From NCBI GenBank assembly GCA_030605835.1, contig JAUWHO010000045.1:1-64000 (forward strand): DNA of 64,000 bases. The letters run 5' to 3'. The notes under the pieces were generated by a model. That model searched no databases, was not told the origin of the DNA, and worked only from the letters and a program-made list of their open reading frames with translations. How positions within the stretch are numbered: position 1 is the first letter of the stretch; every line of letters begins with the position of its first letter. A program made the translations under genes and the position numbers. This DNA comes from Candidatus Zixiibacteriota bacterium. GTDB lineage: Bacteria > Zixibacteria > MSB-5A5 > DG-27. This document shows positions 34,761-44,800 of this stretch, one piece after another.

Positions 34761-35120
34761 CCCACCACCCCCCATCCCAACCAGCAAACAGTCGCCGTAG
34801 GCGATCCGCCTCAGGCGGGCAAACAGTAGACAGTAGACAGGGAACAGGGGACAGGAAAACCGCCCACCTGGGTAGCCCGGTGGCCTCCGCCACCGGGACC
34901 TGATCACGCCGTTTGGAAAACCACGGCAGTAATGTTCACTGTTTGTGAAAACGTAGTGCGGGGAATTCATCCCCGCATCCGCCTGGGTGGGATAAATTCC
35001 CACCCCTACGGATTGTGTTCTGGCGGTTTGGCAAACGCCCTCCGCCTGTAGTGTGGGGAATTCATCCCCGCTTGGGTGTTGGGGCAGGGGTTCAACCCCT
35101 GCCCCAGCGAATGTGCGTGC
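34761..35120. repeat. Intergenic repeat island 5
   Basis: 360 bp with no gene. A short GAACAGGGGACAGG tract (about 34825-34857) and a CCCGGTGG/CCACCGGG palindrome (34876-34898). Two CGGGGAATTCATCCCCG-type palindromes preceded by GTAG (34953-34976, 35048-35071), GGGTGGGATAAATTCCCACCC followed by CTACGG (34986-35011), and GGGGCAGGGGTTCAACCCCTGCCCC (35080-35104). Confidence 0.85.
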
Positions 35121-36938
35121 TCACTTGATGAGCGTCATCTTCCTCACCAGGAGGTCATCCCCGTATTTCAGGCGATAGAAGTAGATGCCGGAGCTGACGG
35201 ATTGGCTGTAATTGTCGGTTCCATCCCAGGTGAAAGTGTAGCCTGCGGGGCCGTTGCCCGGCACGTATCTCTGCACAATCTCAGACGACCTCTTCACCCG
35301 TCGCCCATGGATGTCAAAGACCTCTAAGGTGACCTCGCCGCTCTTACCCCTGGGGAGATTGAACCTGATGGTGGTCTCCTCATTGAAGGGATTGGGGTAG
35401 TTCTGGTAGAGCCTGAAGCCGAAAGGAACGGTGGCACTGCCTCCCTTGACCTGAGTGACTGGCGGAACCTTAAAGTGAAAATTGCTGGTGTGGTACTGGT
35501 CGTGACCATACTTGGGCCAGAACATCAAGTCGGGATTGACAGGTACGCCTATATCGTAGAGCCAAGCGTGGAAAGTGGCCGTGCGGGGGGGGTAAAAGTT
35601 GTGAACAGTACTGCTGGAGACCGCCATATTCAGAGAGGAATCACTATTGATGTCAAGGAAAGTGGCGCCAACGTAAGCTGTCAAGTCGTAGACTATGACC
35701 GGCCAACCACTAAGCAGGACACCGTCCTTATCGTAGGCGTAATATGCCCCGCAGACGGTATCTTCACAGACATTCATGTTCGTGCTGACGACAATATCGG
35801 CATAACCGTTGTTATCCACATCAACAATCACCGGGCCGAAGTGGTCAACACCCCAACCATCCATTTGCCAGGAATTCTCTACAGCTCCGTTTGTGCTGAG
35901 CACGTATATATTATCTACAGGTCCAGTTGGGTTCAGGACTACCACTATCTCCAGTTCTCCGTCGTTGTCAACGTCCCCCACGGTGGGGGTGGTGACGGGG
36001 ATAGCGTCCGAGAAATTTACCGGCCATCCATCCATTATGCTCCCGTCGGAATGATAGACGAATACTTGTCCGTAAAGGAACTGCGACCACTCGTAAGTTG
36101 AGAACAGTATTTCCAGACAGTCATCACCGTCAAGGTCTGCGAGTGCGGGTGCTGAGGATAAAGAGGGGTAAAGGTCATCTGGTATATCTCCTGGCCAGCC
36201 GGCAAGGTCCTCTCCCTCACTGTTCCAGACGTAAACGTGATTCCGACTCAAAGCCACGATATCGAAATACCCATCCTTGTCAATGTCCCCCACGGAGACC
36301 GGACTACCCCAGAAGTTGTCCGGACCGATATTTTTCGGCCAGCCCGGAAGGAATTGACCGTAACAATTAACCAGACAGGCAATGGAATCCGAACACATTG
36401 TGAACGCGATTTCGAGAGTGCCGTTTTTGTCAAAATCACATAAAACCTGAGAGGTGGGCGCAGGTCTCCCTAATGAACCACCCCTCCGGTCAATCTCCAG
36501 CGGGAACCCGGGAAGGTCACTTCCGTCCAGGCGAAAGGCGTGAACCCAAGAACGAATATGCCGCGGGTCACCATCATCATGAAAGTCGACTATCACCTCC
36601 TCGTAACCGTCAGCGTTGATGTCACCAACAGTCACCGCCCCCAGTACATACCCCTCCCCTTTTACTGGCCATCCCTCAAGTTCCTCGCACTGGTAGTCCA
36701 GAATGTGAACTGTAGAGTCCCTCAAACCGAATACTATCCTCCTCTGACCTTCCAGGTCCGGGGAAAGGTAGCTTATACCCTCACAGGCCCCTAAAACGTA
36801 GTGATATGGCCAATCGGGTATCGCCAAGTAGAACGGCCATCCGGGCATCAGCTCAGGTGGGCCACACATGCCATCTAGCAAAAAACACAAGGTCAAAAGG
36901 GCAAGAGCTGCAACTGCTGTTTTAGATCCGAATTTCAA
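35121..36938 (-). CDS. Secreted FG-GAP/VCBS beta-propeller protein with T9SS sorting domain
   Basis: 605 residues. An N-terminal hydrophobic signal (AVAALALLTLCFLLDG). About seven FG-GAP/VCBS-type repeats follow, each with a calcium-binding D-x-D-x-D/N-G loop (GDINADGYEEVIVD, CDFDKNGTLEIAFT, GDIDKDGYFDIVAL, ADLDGDDCLEILFS, GDVDNDGELEIVVV, VDVDNNGYADIVVS, LDINSDSSLNMAVS), consistent with a seven-bladed propeller. The C-terminus is a Por/T9SS domain (NYPNPFNEETTIRF, LEVFDIHGRRVKR, SGIYFYRLKYGDDLLVRKMTLIK). It is expected at the cell surface or released; ligand unknown. Confidence 0.9.
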   Translation of the reverse strand: MKFGSKTAVAALALLTLCFLLDGMCGPPELMPGWPFYLAIPDWPYHYVLGACEGISYLSPDLEGQRRIVFGLRDSTVHILDYQCEELEGWPVKGEGYVLGAVTVGDINADGYEEVIVDFHDDGDPRHIRSWVHAFRLDGSDLPGFPLEIDRRGGSLGRPAPTSQVLCDFDKNGTLEIAFTMCSDSIACLVNCYGQFLPGWPKNIGPDNFWGSPVSVGDIDKDGYFDIVALSRNHVYVWNSEGEDLAGWPGDIPDDLYPSLSSAPALADLDGDDCLEILFSTYEWSQFLYGQVFVYHSDGSIMDGWPVNFSDAIPVTTPTVGDVDNDGELEIVVVLNPTGPVDNIYVLSTNGAVENSWQMDGWGVDHFGPVIVDVDNNGYADIVVSTNMNVCEDTVCGAYYAYDKDGVLLSGWPVIVYDLTAYVGATFLDINSDSSLNMAVSSSTVHNFYPPRTATFHAWLYDIGVPVNPDLMFWPKYGHDQYHTSNFHFKVPPVTQVKGGSATVPFGFRLYQNYPNPFNEETTIRFNLPRGKSGEVTLEVFDIHGRRVKRSSEIVQRYVPGNGPAGYTFTWDGTDNYSQSVSSGIYFYRLKYGDDLLVRKMTLIK

Positions 36939-37610
36939 TTTAGACCACCTCCATTACTGCTCTGAATGCAAAGGAACGATCCGAAAACTGGAATATGTCC
37001 ACGAGCGGGCCATGAGCCACAGATGAAGATTCAAGGTTGCTGTTTCTAATTCTACTTACCGTATTCAAGGTAGCCCCGTGTAAGTTTTTGTCAAGCATTT
37101 TCCTACTTTTTTGCCGTGTATTTCCGGTTCGGTCAGGACACGCCCGCGTCAGGTGGTCTCTGCTCCTGACCGAGGAAGGATGGATCACGAAATCGATTTG
37201 GCGGCGATAAATTCGCCGCCCTACGCTGGAGGGTTTTACCTGCTGCTTCAATCCCCAAAACGTAGAGCGGAGAATTCACCCCCGCACCCGTTTGGGTGGG
37301 ATAAATTCCCACCCCTACGGATTGTGTTCTGGCGATTTCGCAAATGCGTGTTGGTTACGGACGCCCTCGTCCGTGACCCCTGCAGGTATCAGACGGGGCA
37401 TCCGATGCCAACAGGAGGGGGTCCTTTCCGGTGCTGTCGAATGCCCACATTTGACAGTTGGCGTGCAGGGCGGGGGTTCAACCCCCACCCTAGCTGTTTG
37501 TGGCTATCTGAAATTGCTCGGATGACCCATCCTCTTACTTCCACCGGGAGTTCATTCGCAGCCCTCCAGAGGCGGGCAAGCAGATTGAGCAGACTAAGGA
37601 GACTTGTGGT

Positions 37611-37665
37611 CCGGTCAGGTGTTTCCACCTGACGGCCTCTGTCGGGAGGAAACTCCCGACAGCAC
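37611..37665. repeat. Twin-hairpin composite repeat, copy 5
   Basis: CCGGTCAGGT-GTTTCC-ACCTGACGG, CCT, then CTGTCGGGAG-GAAA-CTCCCGACAGCAC. The GAAA loop is shared with copy 2, the GTTTCC loop with copy 4. Confidence 0.88.
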
Positions 37666-37729
37666 TGTTCACTGTCTCTCCTCACCGTAGCGCGGGGAAT
37701 TTATCCCCGCGTCCCTATCTCTGGATAAA

Positions 37730-37746
37730 CTGACAGATTCTGTCAG
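37730..37746. promoter_or_regulatory. Perfect palindrome upstream of zinc-ribbon/helicase promoter
   Basis: CTGACAG-ATT-CTGTCAG, ending 20 bp before the -35 box. It is followed by a T-rich stretch, so it could also act as a terminator blocking read-through from upstream; no plus-strand gene precedes it closely, so an operator is as likely. Confidence 0.45.
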
Positions 37747-37766
37747 AGATTTTCTTATTTTTTTAC

Positions 37767-37795
37767 TTGACAACCGCACATCTGTGCAGTATATT
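37767..37795 (+). promoter_or_regulatory. Consensus promoter with palindrome in the spacer
   Basis: TTGACA (37767-37772), 17-nt spacer, TATATT (37790-37795), 50 bp before the zinc-ribbon ATG. The spacer contains GCACA-TC-TGTGC (37776-37787), a placement typical of repressor operators that block RNA polymerase. Same hexamers and spacing as the ccm promoter. Confidence 0.7.
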
Positions 37796-37845
37796 GGAAA
37801 CGTGCCGATATGAGAGATGACGAGCTCGGTTTTCGGAGGTGAATT

Positions 37846-38034
37846 ATGGTCCGGCAGATGCAATATGACCTTTTGGTCAGCGAAAAATGCAGGTGTGGGG
37901 GAAGATTGATTCACGACGGCAGATATTTTATCTGCGAGAAGTGCCTCAGAGTCCACTGCCCCATCTGCAACTCTCAACTCATAAGGGAAGGCAACTGTTT
38001 CCTCTGCCGGCAATGCGGCTGGGGAGACTGCTAA
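37846..38034 (+). CDS. Small zinc-ribbon protein
   Basis: 62 residues with ten cysteines: C15, C17, C30, C33, C38, C41, C51, C54, C57 and C62. CxxC pairs alternate with short basic/hydrophobic stretches (RCGGRLIHDGRYFICEKC; CPICNSQLIREGNCFLCRQCGWGDC), i.e. two zinc ribbons in tandem. GGAGGT at 37835-37840 sets the ATG. It ends 33 bp before the helicase, so it is probably co-expressed and may help bind nucleic acid; this is inference. Confidence 0.75.
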   Translation: MVRQMQYDLLVSEKCRCGGRLIHDGRYFICEKCLRVHCPICNSQLIREGNCFLCRQCGWGDC

Positions 38035-38067
38035 CTTAAAACTCATTCGCAATCCATAGGGAAGGGG

Positions 38068-40723
38068 ATGACCATGGAGGTAGGTTATCTAAGTCGTTTC
38101 GGTATTTCCGAAAAGGTTTTACCCTCCTGGAGGGAGTCGGGTTACACCGAGCTTTTACCGCTGCAGGTGAAGGCGATTGAGGAGGGAGAACTGTTAGGGG
38201 AGGAAAACCTGATAATTTCAGCCCCGGCCTCCTCCGGCAAGACTTTTTGTGCCGAGATAGCCACCATCGGGGCTATCTCCAAGCTGAAGAAGGTGGTTTT
38301 CTTGGTTCCCCTCAAGGCGGTGGCAGAGGAGAAGTTCCTTGACTTCAGGAGCAAATATGAACCGTTAGGATTGAAGGTGGTGATCTCCAGTGCCGACCGG
38401 TCTGAGTTCGACGAGATGATCACGAAAGGTCAGTTCGACCTCGCCGTCATCATCTACGAGAAGTTCAACCGCTTTTTAGTGAAAAACATAAACCTCCTGA
38501 AAACCCTGGATCTGGTGATAATCGACGAACTTCAGATGCTGGGGGATGAAAAGAGGGGAGAGGTTCTCTCTCTAATCCTGACAAAAATATCGGAAGGGGC
38601 TAATGCTCCCCGACTGCTGTGTCTGGCACCGCTGGGAGGAGACTTAAGAGAGGTTGCCTCTCTCATCGATGCCCGGGGTCCTCCACGAGAGAAATCGGCC
38701 GGTGGAGCTCTTAAGGGGGGTGTTGGAGTCCGGAGAGTTCAGGTATCGGAAGTTCAACGACCTCTCGGAAGCGTCCGAACTGCTGTTCCCACATGAGGAG
38801 GTTGAAGAGGAGGGGTCTTACCCTCACCTCAACGGGTTTTTCGCTGCGGTGGAGAAGTTCACCTCAAGCGGGGAGCAGGTTTTAGTCTTCCTTAAATCCA
38901 GACCTGACACCATCGTCTGTGCCCGGGCCCTGGCCGAGAGGTTGAAGTTGCCGCCGGCCACAAATTCCCTGGAATGTCTGAAGGACTTGGAGGAGACCAC
39001 TCTGTCGCAGAGTCTGGTCACCTGCCTGCAGGCGGGATGTGCCTTTCACAATGCGGACCTGAGTTTGGAGGAGAGGTTTTTGGTGGAGAGCGGTTTTCGC
39101 GCTGGCGACATTCGGCTTCTCTGCTCCACCACCACCCTGGCGATGGGAGTGAACCTCCCCGCCAAGAACGTCTTTCTGGAGACACAGAAATACTTCCACA
39201 GTCCCGATTGTGACCGCTCTGTCCTGGTGCCGATCAGCAGGGGAGAGTTCGAGAATATGTCCGGTAGAGCCGGTCGTTTGGGGGCGGAGGCGGAATTCGG
39301 GCGCTCCCTGGTGATCGCTCCGAATAAGCTCCAGAGCGAGCTGTTGTGGGACAAGTATATCCGTGGCAGCTCCGGGGAGTTGTCCACCACGAAAAGAACT
39401 CTGTCTCTGCCGGAGATTATCCTGGATCTGGTCATCTCCGGCTCGGCAAGGGATTTCCCCGCTCTGCAGAGGCATCTAGAGAAGATGGGACAACTCTGCG
39501 GAGGCGAGGAAGTCTCCACAGCCCAGATCGAGAATAGCCTGAGCCGGCTTTTGGAACTTGGGGTTCTGCGGACAACATCCTCCGGATTCAACGGGACGAA
39601 GTTGGGGGAGGCCTTCGCCGCCTCGGGACTGAAGCTGGATACCGGACGGGCGATATTGAAACTGCTTGAGGAGGGAGAGGGCTTCACTCTGCCCGACTGG
39701 GTCTTCCACCTATGTCAGACACCGGATGGCGACGAGAACTACCTGCCGGTGAGAGATTTCGAGAAGAGGCGGGGTCATTTCCGCGGGGCCATAGAGGCGG
39801 AGGTTTCATCACCAGAATTGTTGGGGCTTATAAGTGGCGAGATTGTCGGCAACACCAGAGAGATCCGCCACTTGAAAGTGGCTCTGATTCTCTCCGACTG
39901 GACAAGCGAGATGACCACTATTGAAATCGAGAAGAGGTATCAGGTCTTATCGGGGACGATCCGGAGGATTGCGGAGAGGACCAGCTGGCTTCTGAGGGGG
40001 GTGGTCTCTCTGGGAGAGGCCAAAGCGATGGAGGAACGCTACCTCAGAAGGATTGAGGAGTTTGCGATCTCCCTGCTTTTCGGGATCAGCCCCCCGGGCT
40101 TCGGGCTTGCCACTCTCAGGCTTCCGGGGATGGGGAGAGATTTCCTCTGGCGGTTGAAGGAGTCTGGGATAACTAACCTGCCTTCGGTTTTGGAGGCTGA
40201 CCTCGACCTTCTCAACAAGCTTCTTCCCGAAAGGCTGGCCTTGTCGCTCAAGCAGGCAGCAGAGGAATCAAAAGAGGGAAAAAAGAGGCGAAGGGTTTCC
40301 CCTTTCTTCTTTGGAACCACTCCGTTGAGTTCTGAGCGAAAGGAATTGAATAGGGAGAGTTCAAAGAACTTGCAGGAGACTCAAGTTCCGCATGCGGGCA
40401 TAGCCAGATTGAGAATCGAGGGCAAAGCGGTAAAGAATCGCTTCCTGGTGGAGGTGAACGGGAAAAGTCTGCTTCTGACACACAAGCTGTACCACTATCT
40501 TCTGAAGCTGGTGGGGGCATTGTACAAAAAGGAGGGAGGCTGGATCAATAAGTTCGATTTCGAGGGGGGAGACAATCAATCCCGTTATCTCTGGAGATTG
40601 AAGAGAGCCTCAGAACCACACTGCCCCAAGGGCAGCCTCATAATCGACAACAACCGTATGGGAGGCTATCGCCTAAATACTGGCTTGAAGAACATCCTCA
40701 TTTCGGAGGAGCTTCTGACTTAG
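38068..40723 (+). pseudogene. Ski2/Hel308-like SF2 helicase, interrupted by one frameshift
   Basis: Two overlapping frames together make one ~880-residue helicase. Frame one (38068 to about 38680): Q-motif region YTELLPLQVKAIEEG, Walker A APASSGKT, DELQ box (LVIIDELQMLGD) and LCLAPLGGDLREVASLIDA. Frame two (about 38670 to 40723): GVLHERNRPVELLRGVL, STTTLAMGVNLPAKNVFLETQ (motif V), FENMSGRAGRLG (motif VI), a winged-helix part and a helix-hairpin-helix (LRLPGMGRDFLWRLKESGI). The break is a one-base shift at the run of four G at about 38676; removing one G restores a continuous protein. This may be a sequencing or assembly error rather than a dead gene. Predicted 3'-5' helicase acting on branched DNA or RNA. 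Confidence 0.8.
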
Positions 40724-40938
40724 AGCTTCCGGCTCTGAAGCCACGATTTTCATTGATAATCGAACCTCTCCTTCGTATATTCTCAGCTGGGTTAAGTTGT
40801 CCGGGTTTTCGGAAAGGAGAGGAAGAGCTAGTTTTCGTTTTTCTCGGGGATTAAGTGAGGTTCTTTCTCGACTAGTTCTTTTTTTCACAAGCGTCGCCGT
40901 GGTTCTTCTCTTCTGCGGTGCGAAGAAGGAGAAAACCG

Positions 40939-41418
40939 ATGATTAAACTTCCTCAAGGCATAGATTGGGAGCCGGTGCCTCTGGATAAGAGGTATCGGAG
41001 CATCACCCGAGCTCTGATGAGCCGCATCAACGCCATCTACGAAGGTTTATACGGTCGTTTTGGTGAGGCCGGTTTAGACCTCATCAGGGAGGTCAGCCGC
41101 CAATACGGAGAGGAGATCGCCGCCAGAAGTAAAAAATATGTCCACAATGGAAGCGCCAAGGAGCTGGGGCTTCTGCTGATCAGAATCTTTGAGAACATCA
41201 ACTCCGAGGGGGAGGTGACGGAGTTCTCCGATGACCGCGTCGTCATCGAACTGCCGGAGTGCCCGTATCCCTTCACGAATCCGGAGATCTGTGCCGCTCA
41301 CACCACCATGGAGGAGACGGTGGTGGAGCTTTTGGGAGAAAATCTCGGTTACGCCATCCCCCGCAGTCGCCCCAAGGGGGATCCGGTTTGCGCCCACCTG
41401 GTGTACCGCAAGCGCTAA
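40939..41418 (+). CDS. L-2-amino-thiazoline-4-carboxylate hydrolase-like/DUF6125-like protein
   Basis: 159 residues from the ATG at 40939, which has AAGGAG (40926-40931) at ideal distance; a GTG 21 bases upstream is in frame but adds only RRRRKP. The helical N-terminal half (AIYEGLYGRFGEAGLDLIREVSRQYGEEIA) and the C-terminal cysteines (ELPECPYPFTNPEICAAHTTMEETVVELLGE...GDPVCAHLVYRK) resemble the ATC-hydrolase-like/DUF6125 group. In that group some members carry a catalytic Cys; here function is uncertain. The 215 bp before it contain no gene. Confidence 0.6.
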   Translation: MIKLPQGIDWEPVPLDKRYRSITRALMSRINAIYEGLYGRFGEAGLDLIREVSRQYGEEIAARSKKYVHNGSAKELGLLLIRIFENINSEGEVTEFSDDRVVIELPECPYPFTNPEICAAHTTMEETVVELLGENLGYAIPRSRPKGDPVCAHLVYRKR

Positions 41419-41809
41419 TGCATCCACGGTAAACTGCCGAAAACACAAAGGGTAACATAAGCGAAGGGGGGAGCCCGCCGATACAGCGGGGGCTCGAGGT
41501 GAAGTGAGCGAACCGTAATCTCTAACGGATAGCGCAAATGGGGGGAAGATCACATAAACGACTTCCCCGGTTACGCATCTTGCTTCACGTGGACTTGTAG
41601 GTCTGAGATACAGGAAGAGAACTCTCGAGGGCTCTTTGCAGCCAGACCGGCGGGATAGATGTTGTTTTAGAGGTAGTGAGTGGTACAGAAAGTCGATGGC
41701 TGGTCAAAGGACTTGACCGGCTGGACTTCCCAAAACCCGATAGGGTCGAACCAACCCTTTGAGTTCTCATTGGGGGCGATCTCCGCGAAAGTGACAACTG
41801 GGGGGGCGT
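41419..41809 (+). ncRNA. Unassigned structured region upstream of the giant kinase
   Basis: No ORF in 391 bp, but a series of strong hairpins by eye: GAGCCCGC/GCGGGGGCTC (about 41471-41495), CCGT/ACGG (41513-41527), GGGGAAG/CTTCCCC (41543-41568), GGTCTG/CAGACC enclosing AAGAG/CTCTT (41600-41649), and a long helix AAGTC...GGCTGGTCAA with TTGACCGGCTGGACTT (41690-41728). Purine-rich single strands such as ACATAAACGA lie between. This density fits a large structured RNA: a cis-regulatory leader, a stand-alone ncRNA, or the 5' part of a degenerate group II intron without its ORF. I cannot assign it to a family; no domain V hairpin is visible. Confidence 0.4.
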
Positions 41810-44800
41810 ATGATGGGAACATCTGAAGCTAGACGAGAAAGATCTAAAATTGTGTTTATGGCCACCCTTCTGGCCGGTGCTTGCCTTCTCACTTACTTTT
41901 TTCATGAGGTACTGAAGTACGAGGGATTCTATACCCATCTATTCTATATCCCCATAATTCTGGCATCTGTTTGGTGGAAGAAAAAGGGCATAATTATCAG
42001 TCTTTTTTTGGCGGGACTGCTGATTTTGAGCCACATTTTCTTTAGAACTGATGTGGCGATTCTTACTGACCTCCTTCGAGCTTCTGTGCTCATAGCTATT
42101 AGTGTTTTTGTCGCCATATTGAGTGAACATATTGCGAAGGCGAAGGAGGCGCTGCGGGGGAGCGAGGAGCGCTTCTCTGTGGTGCTGCACAACTCCAGAG
42201 ATATGGTTTACAGACTTCATCCCAAGACCGGCAAGTTCGATTATGTCAGCCCGTCGGCAATAGAGCTAACCGGCTTCACCCCGGGGGAGTTAACTCTTAT
42301 GGGTCTTGAAGGGGTTATAGAGAGGATAGACCCTGAGGATAGAGACCGTTTTATGGTGCACTTCGAGAATGTGCTCAAACAGACTTTCGAGGACGGTCTG
42401 GCGCCGACAATCGAATACCGCTGGAAGCATAAAGAGGGTGAATACCGATGGTTCAGTGATAACCGCGCCGTCATTCGCGATACAGACGGCAACCCGGTGA
42501 GCCTAATCGGCAGCGTCCGGGACGTCACCGAGCAGAAGGTGGCGGAGTGGGCTTTATGGGAATCGGAGAAGAAGTACCGCACCATGGTTGAAACCGCCCA
42601 GGAGGGAATCGGGATAACTTCGCTCGGGGAGGAGCTTGTTTTCGTCAACAAGGCATTTGCCTCCATATTGGGATATGAGCCCTCAGAGCTGGTGGGCAGA
42701 AACCTCCGCGAGTTCGTGACCGAGGAACGGTTCGAGGCCTTCCAGATGGAGACCGGGAAGAGACAGTGGGGTACCTCCGGCGGCTACGAAACCGAGATGC
42801 GCCATCGGGACGGAAGCCACCGCTCTCTTCTGGTCTCGGCCTCTCCCCTCTACGATCGCGAGGGTAACTACAATGGCACCCTCGGGATGGTGACTGACAT
42901 CACCGAGCGCAAGAAGGCGGAGGAGGCTCTGCGCGAAAGGGAAAAGAGGTATAGAGACACAACGGAGAATACCTTGGAGTGGATTTGGGAGGTTGACGCC
43001 AATGGCAAATTCACTCACACCAGCCCTGTTGTCGAGAAGATCTTAGGTTATAAACCGGAGGAGGTACTTGGAAAGCATTTTTATGACCTATTCGATGCTG
43101 AAGACCGCGAAGAACTGAAGAAGGTGGCGTTTGAAGCCTTCGCCAAAAAGGAGTCGTTCCGCGAGTTCATAAACCGTAATGTGCACAAGAACGGTGAAAC
43201 AGTTTGGCTCTCGACAAGTGGAGTTCCCATACTCGATGAAGCAGGAAACCTTCTCGGATATCGAGGTGCTGATACGGACATCACCGAGCGCAAGAAGGAG
43301 CAGGAGATTCAGTCGGCATTATTCAGGATTTCTCAAGCAGTCACCTCCACGGGCAACCTGGAGGAATTGGTACAGACTGCCCACGAAGTGCTGGGTGAGT
43401 TGATTGACACCACCAATTACTTTGTTGCCCTCTATGATGCCGAGAAGGAAGAGTATTCCTTCCCCTATAGTGTTGACCAGGACGAGGAAACAGATTTTTC
43501 GACACGTCAACTCAAAAAAAGCCTCACCGACTATGTCCGCAGAACTGGAAGGCCGCTTCTGGTAGATGAAGAAACCAACAAAAAGCTAATGGAAAAAGGT
43601 GAAGTAGAGTTAGTAGGGAGACCGGGACCCATCTGGCTCGGTGTGCCCTTGAAGACCCCGCGGGGTGTCATTGGGGTTGCCGTAGTTCAACACTACTCAG
43701 ATCCGAGCGCTTACTCAGAGGCTGATCTTGACATCCTGTCATTTGTCTCCGGGCATCTTGCAGTGGCAATTGAGCGTAAGCGCGCGCAGGAGGAGCTGCA
43801 GGAGAGTGAAGAGAGATATCGGGACCTGTTTGAAAACGCCAGTGACCTTATTCAGAGCGTGGCCCCGGACGGTCGCTTCGTATACGTCAATCGAGCGTGG
43901 AGGGAGGCCCTAGGTTATAGCAAGGAGGAAATCGCCGGGCTCAACATGTTCGACATCATCCACCCCGATAGCCGAGCGCACTGCACGAAGGTGTTTCAGC
44001 GTGTGCTCTCCGGCGAACAGGTTCATAAGGTTGAAGCTCTGTTCGTTGCGAAGGGGGGGAACGAGATCCTGGTTGAGGGGACTGCCAACTGCAAGTTCGT
44101 AGACGGAAAGCCGATTGCCACCAGGGGCATTTTCCGTGATATCACCGAGCGCAAGCAGGCGGAGGAGGCGCTGTGGGAAAGCGAGGAGAAATACCGGCTG
44201 GTGAGTGAGAACATCCCCGTTGTGGTTTATTCAGCACTGCCTGATGAACATTCTACTACTACTCTAATTTCCGGAAGAATCATGGAGCTTACCGGATATT
44301 CTCATCAGGAATTTGTGGAACATGTGGAGTTGTGGACACAGATCATTCATCCGGATGACCGAGAGTATGTGTGGAAAAAAATCGAAGAGCACCGTGAGAA
44401 GATGGCACCGCTTGATGTCGAGTATCGGATAACAACTAAGGACAATACCGTCAAATGGATAAGAGATAGAGCGACACCAATGGTTGACGAAAATGGGCAG
44501 CTCATCAGAATCAACGGTTTCATGGAAGACATCACCGAGCGCAGGAAGGCGGAGGAGGAGGTCCGGGAAGCGATGGAGTTCAGAGAGCGTCTTCTGGCTT
44601 CGATGCATGACGGATTGTCTGTGCTCGACAAGGACGGGGTACACATTGACGTTAACCTCGCACTGTGCGAAATGACGGGCTTCTCCAGAGAGGAACTGAT
44701 CGGTGTTGGGCCGCCGCACCCTTACTGGGCCACGGAGTCCTTGGAAGATACTAAGAAAGCATTCGAGAAGACCGTGCGTGGTGAATTTCAGACCTTCGAG

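Larger units (their letters stand above)
36939..37845. repeat. Intergenic repeat island 6 plus promoter region
   Basis: About 900 bp without a gene. Palindromes in order: CGGTCAGGA/TCCTGACCG (37130-37172), GGCGGCGA/TCGCCGCC (37200-37222), a CGTAGAGCGG unit (37261-37285), GGGTGGGA/TCCCACCC (37294-37314), a GGTTACGG/CCGTGACC variant (37354-37379), a GGTATCAG/CCGATGCC variant (37385-37409), GGCGGGGGTTCAACCCCCACCC (about 37470-37491), a twin-hairpin unit (37611-37665) and GCGCGGGGAATTTATCCCCGCG (about 37691-37712). The last ~130 bp carry the promoter and palindromes of the zinc-ribbon/helicase operon. Confidence 0.85.

Noticed and set aside
38670-38800. Helicase break as a selenocysteine site, given the nearby selC
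   Set aside because: The two parts are in different frames; the interruption is a one-base shift, not an in-frame TGA. The same holds for the sigma factor break.
41419-41809. Calling the structured region a definite group II intron
   Set aside because: No GUGYG 5' end, domain V hairpin or reverse transcriptase ORF can be seen; only general RNA-like folding is supported.
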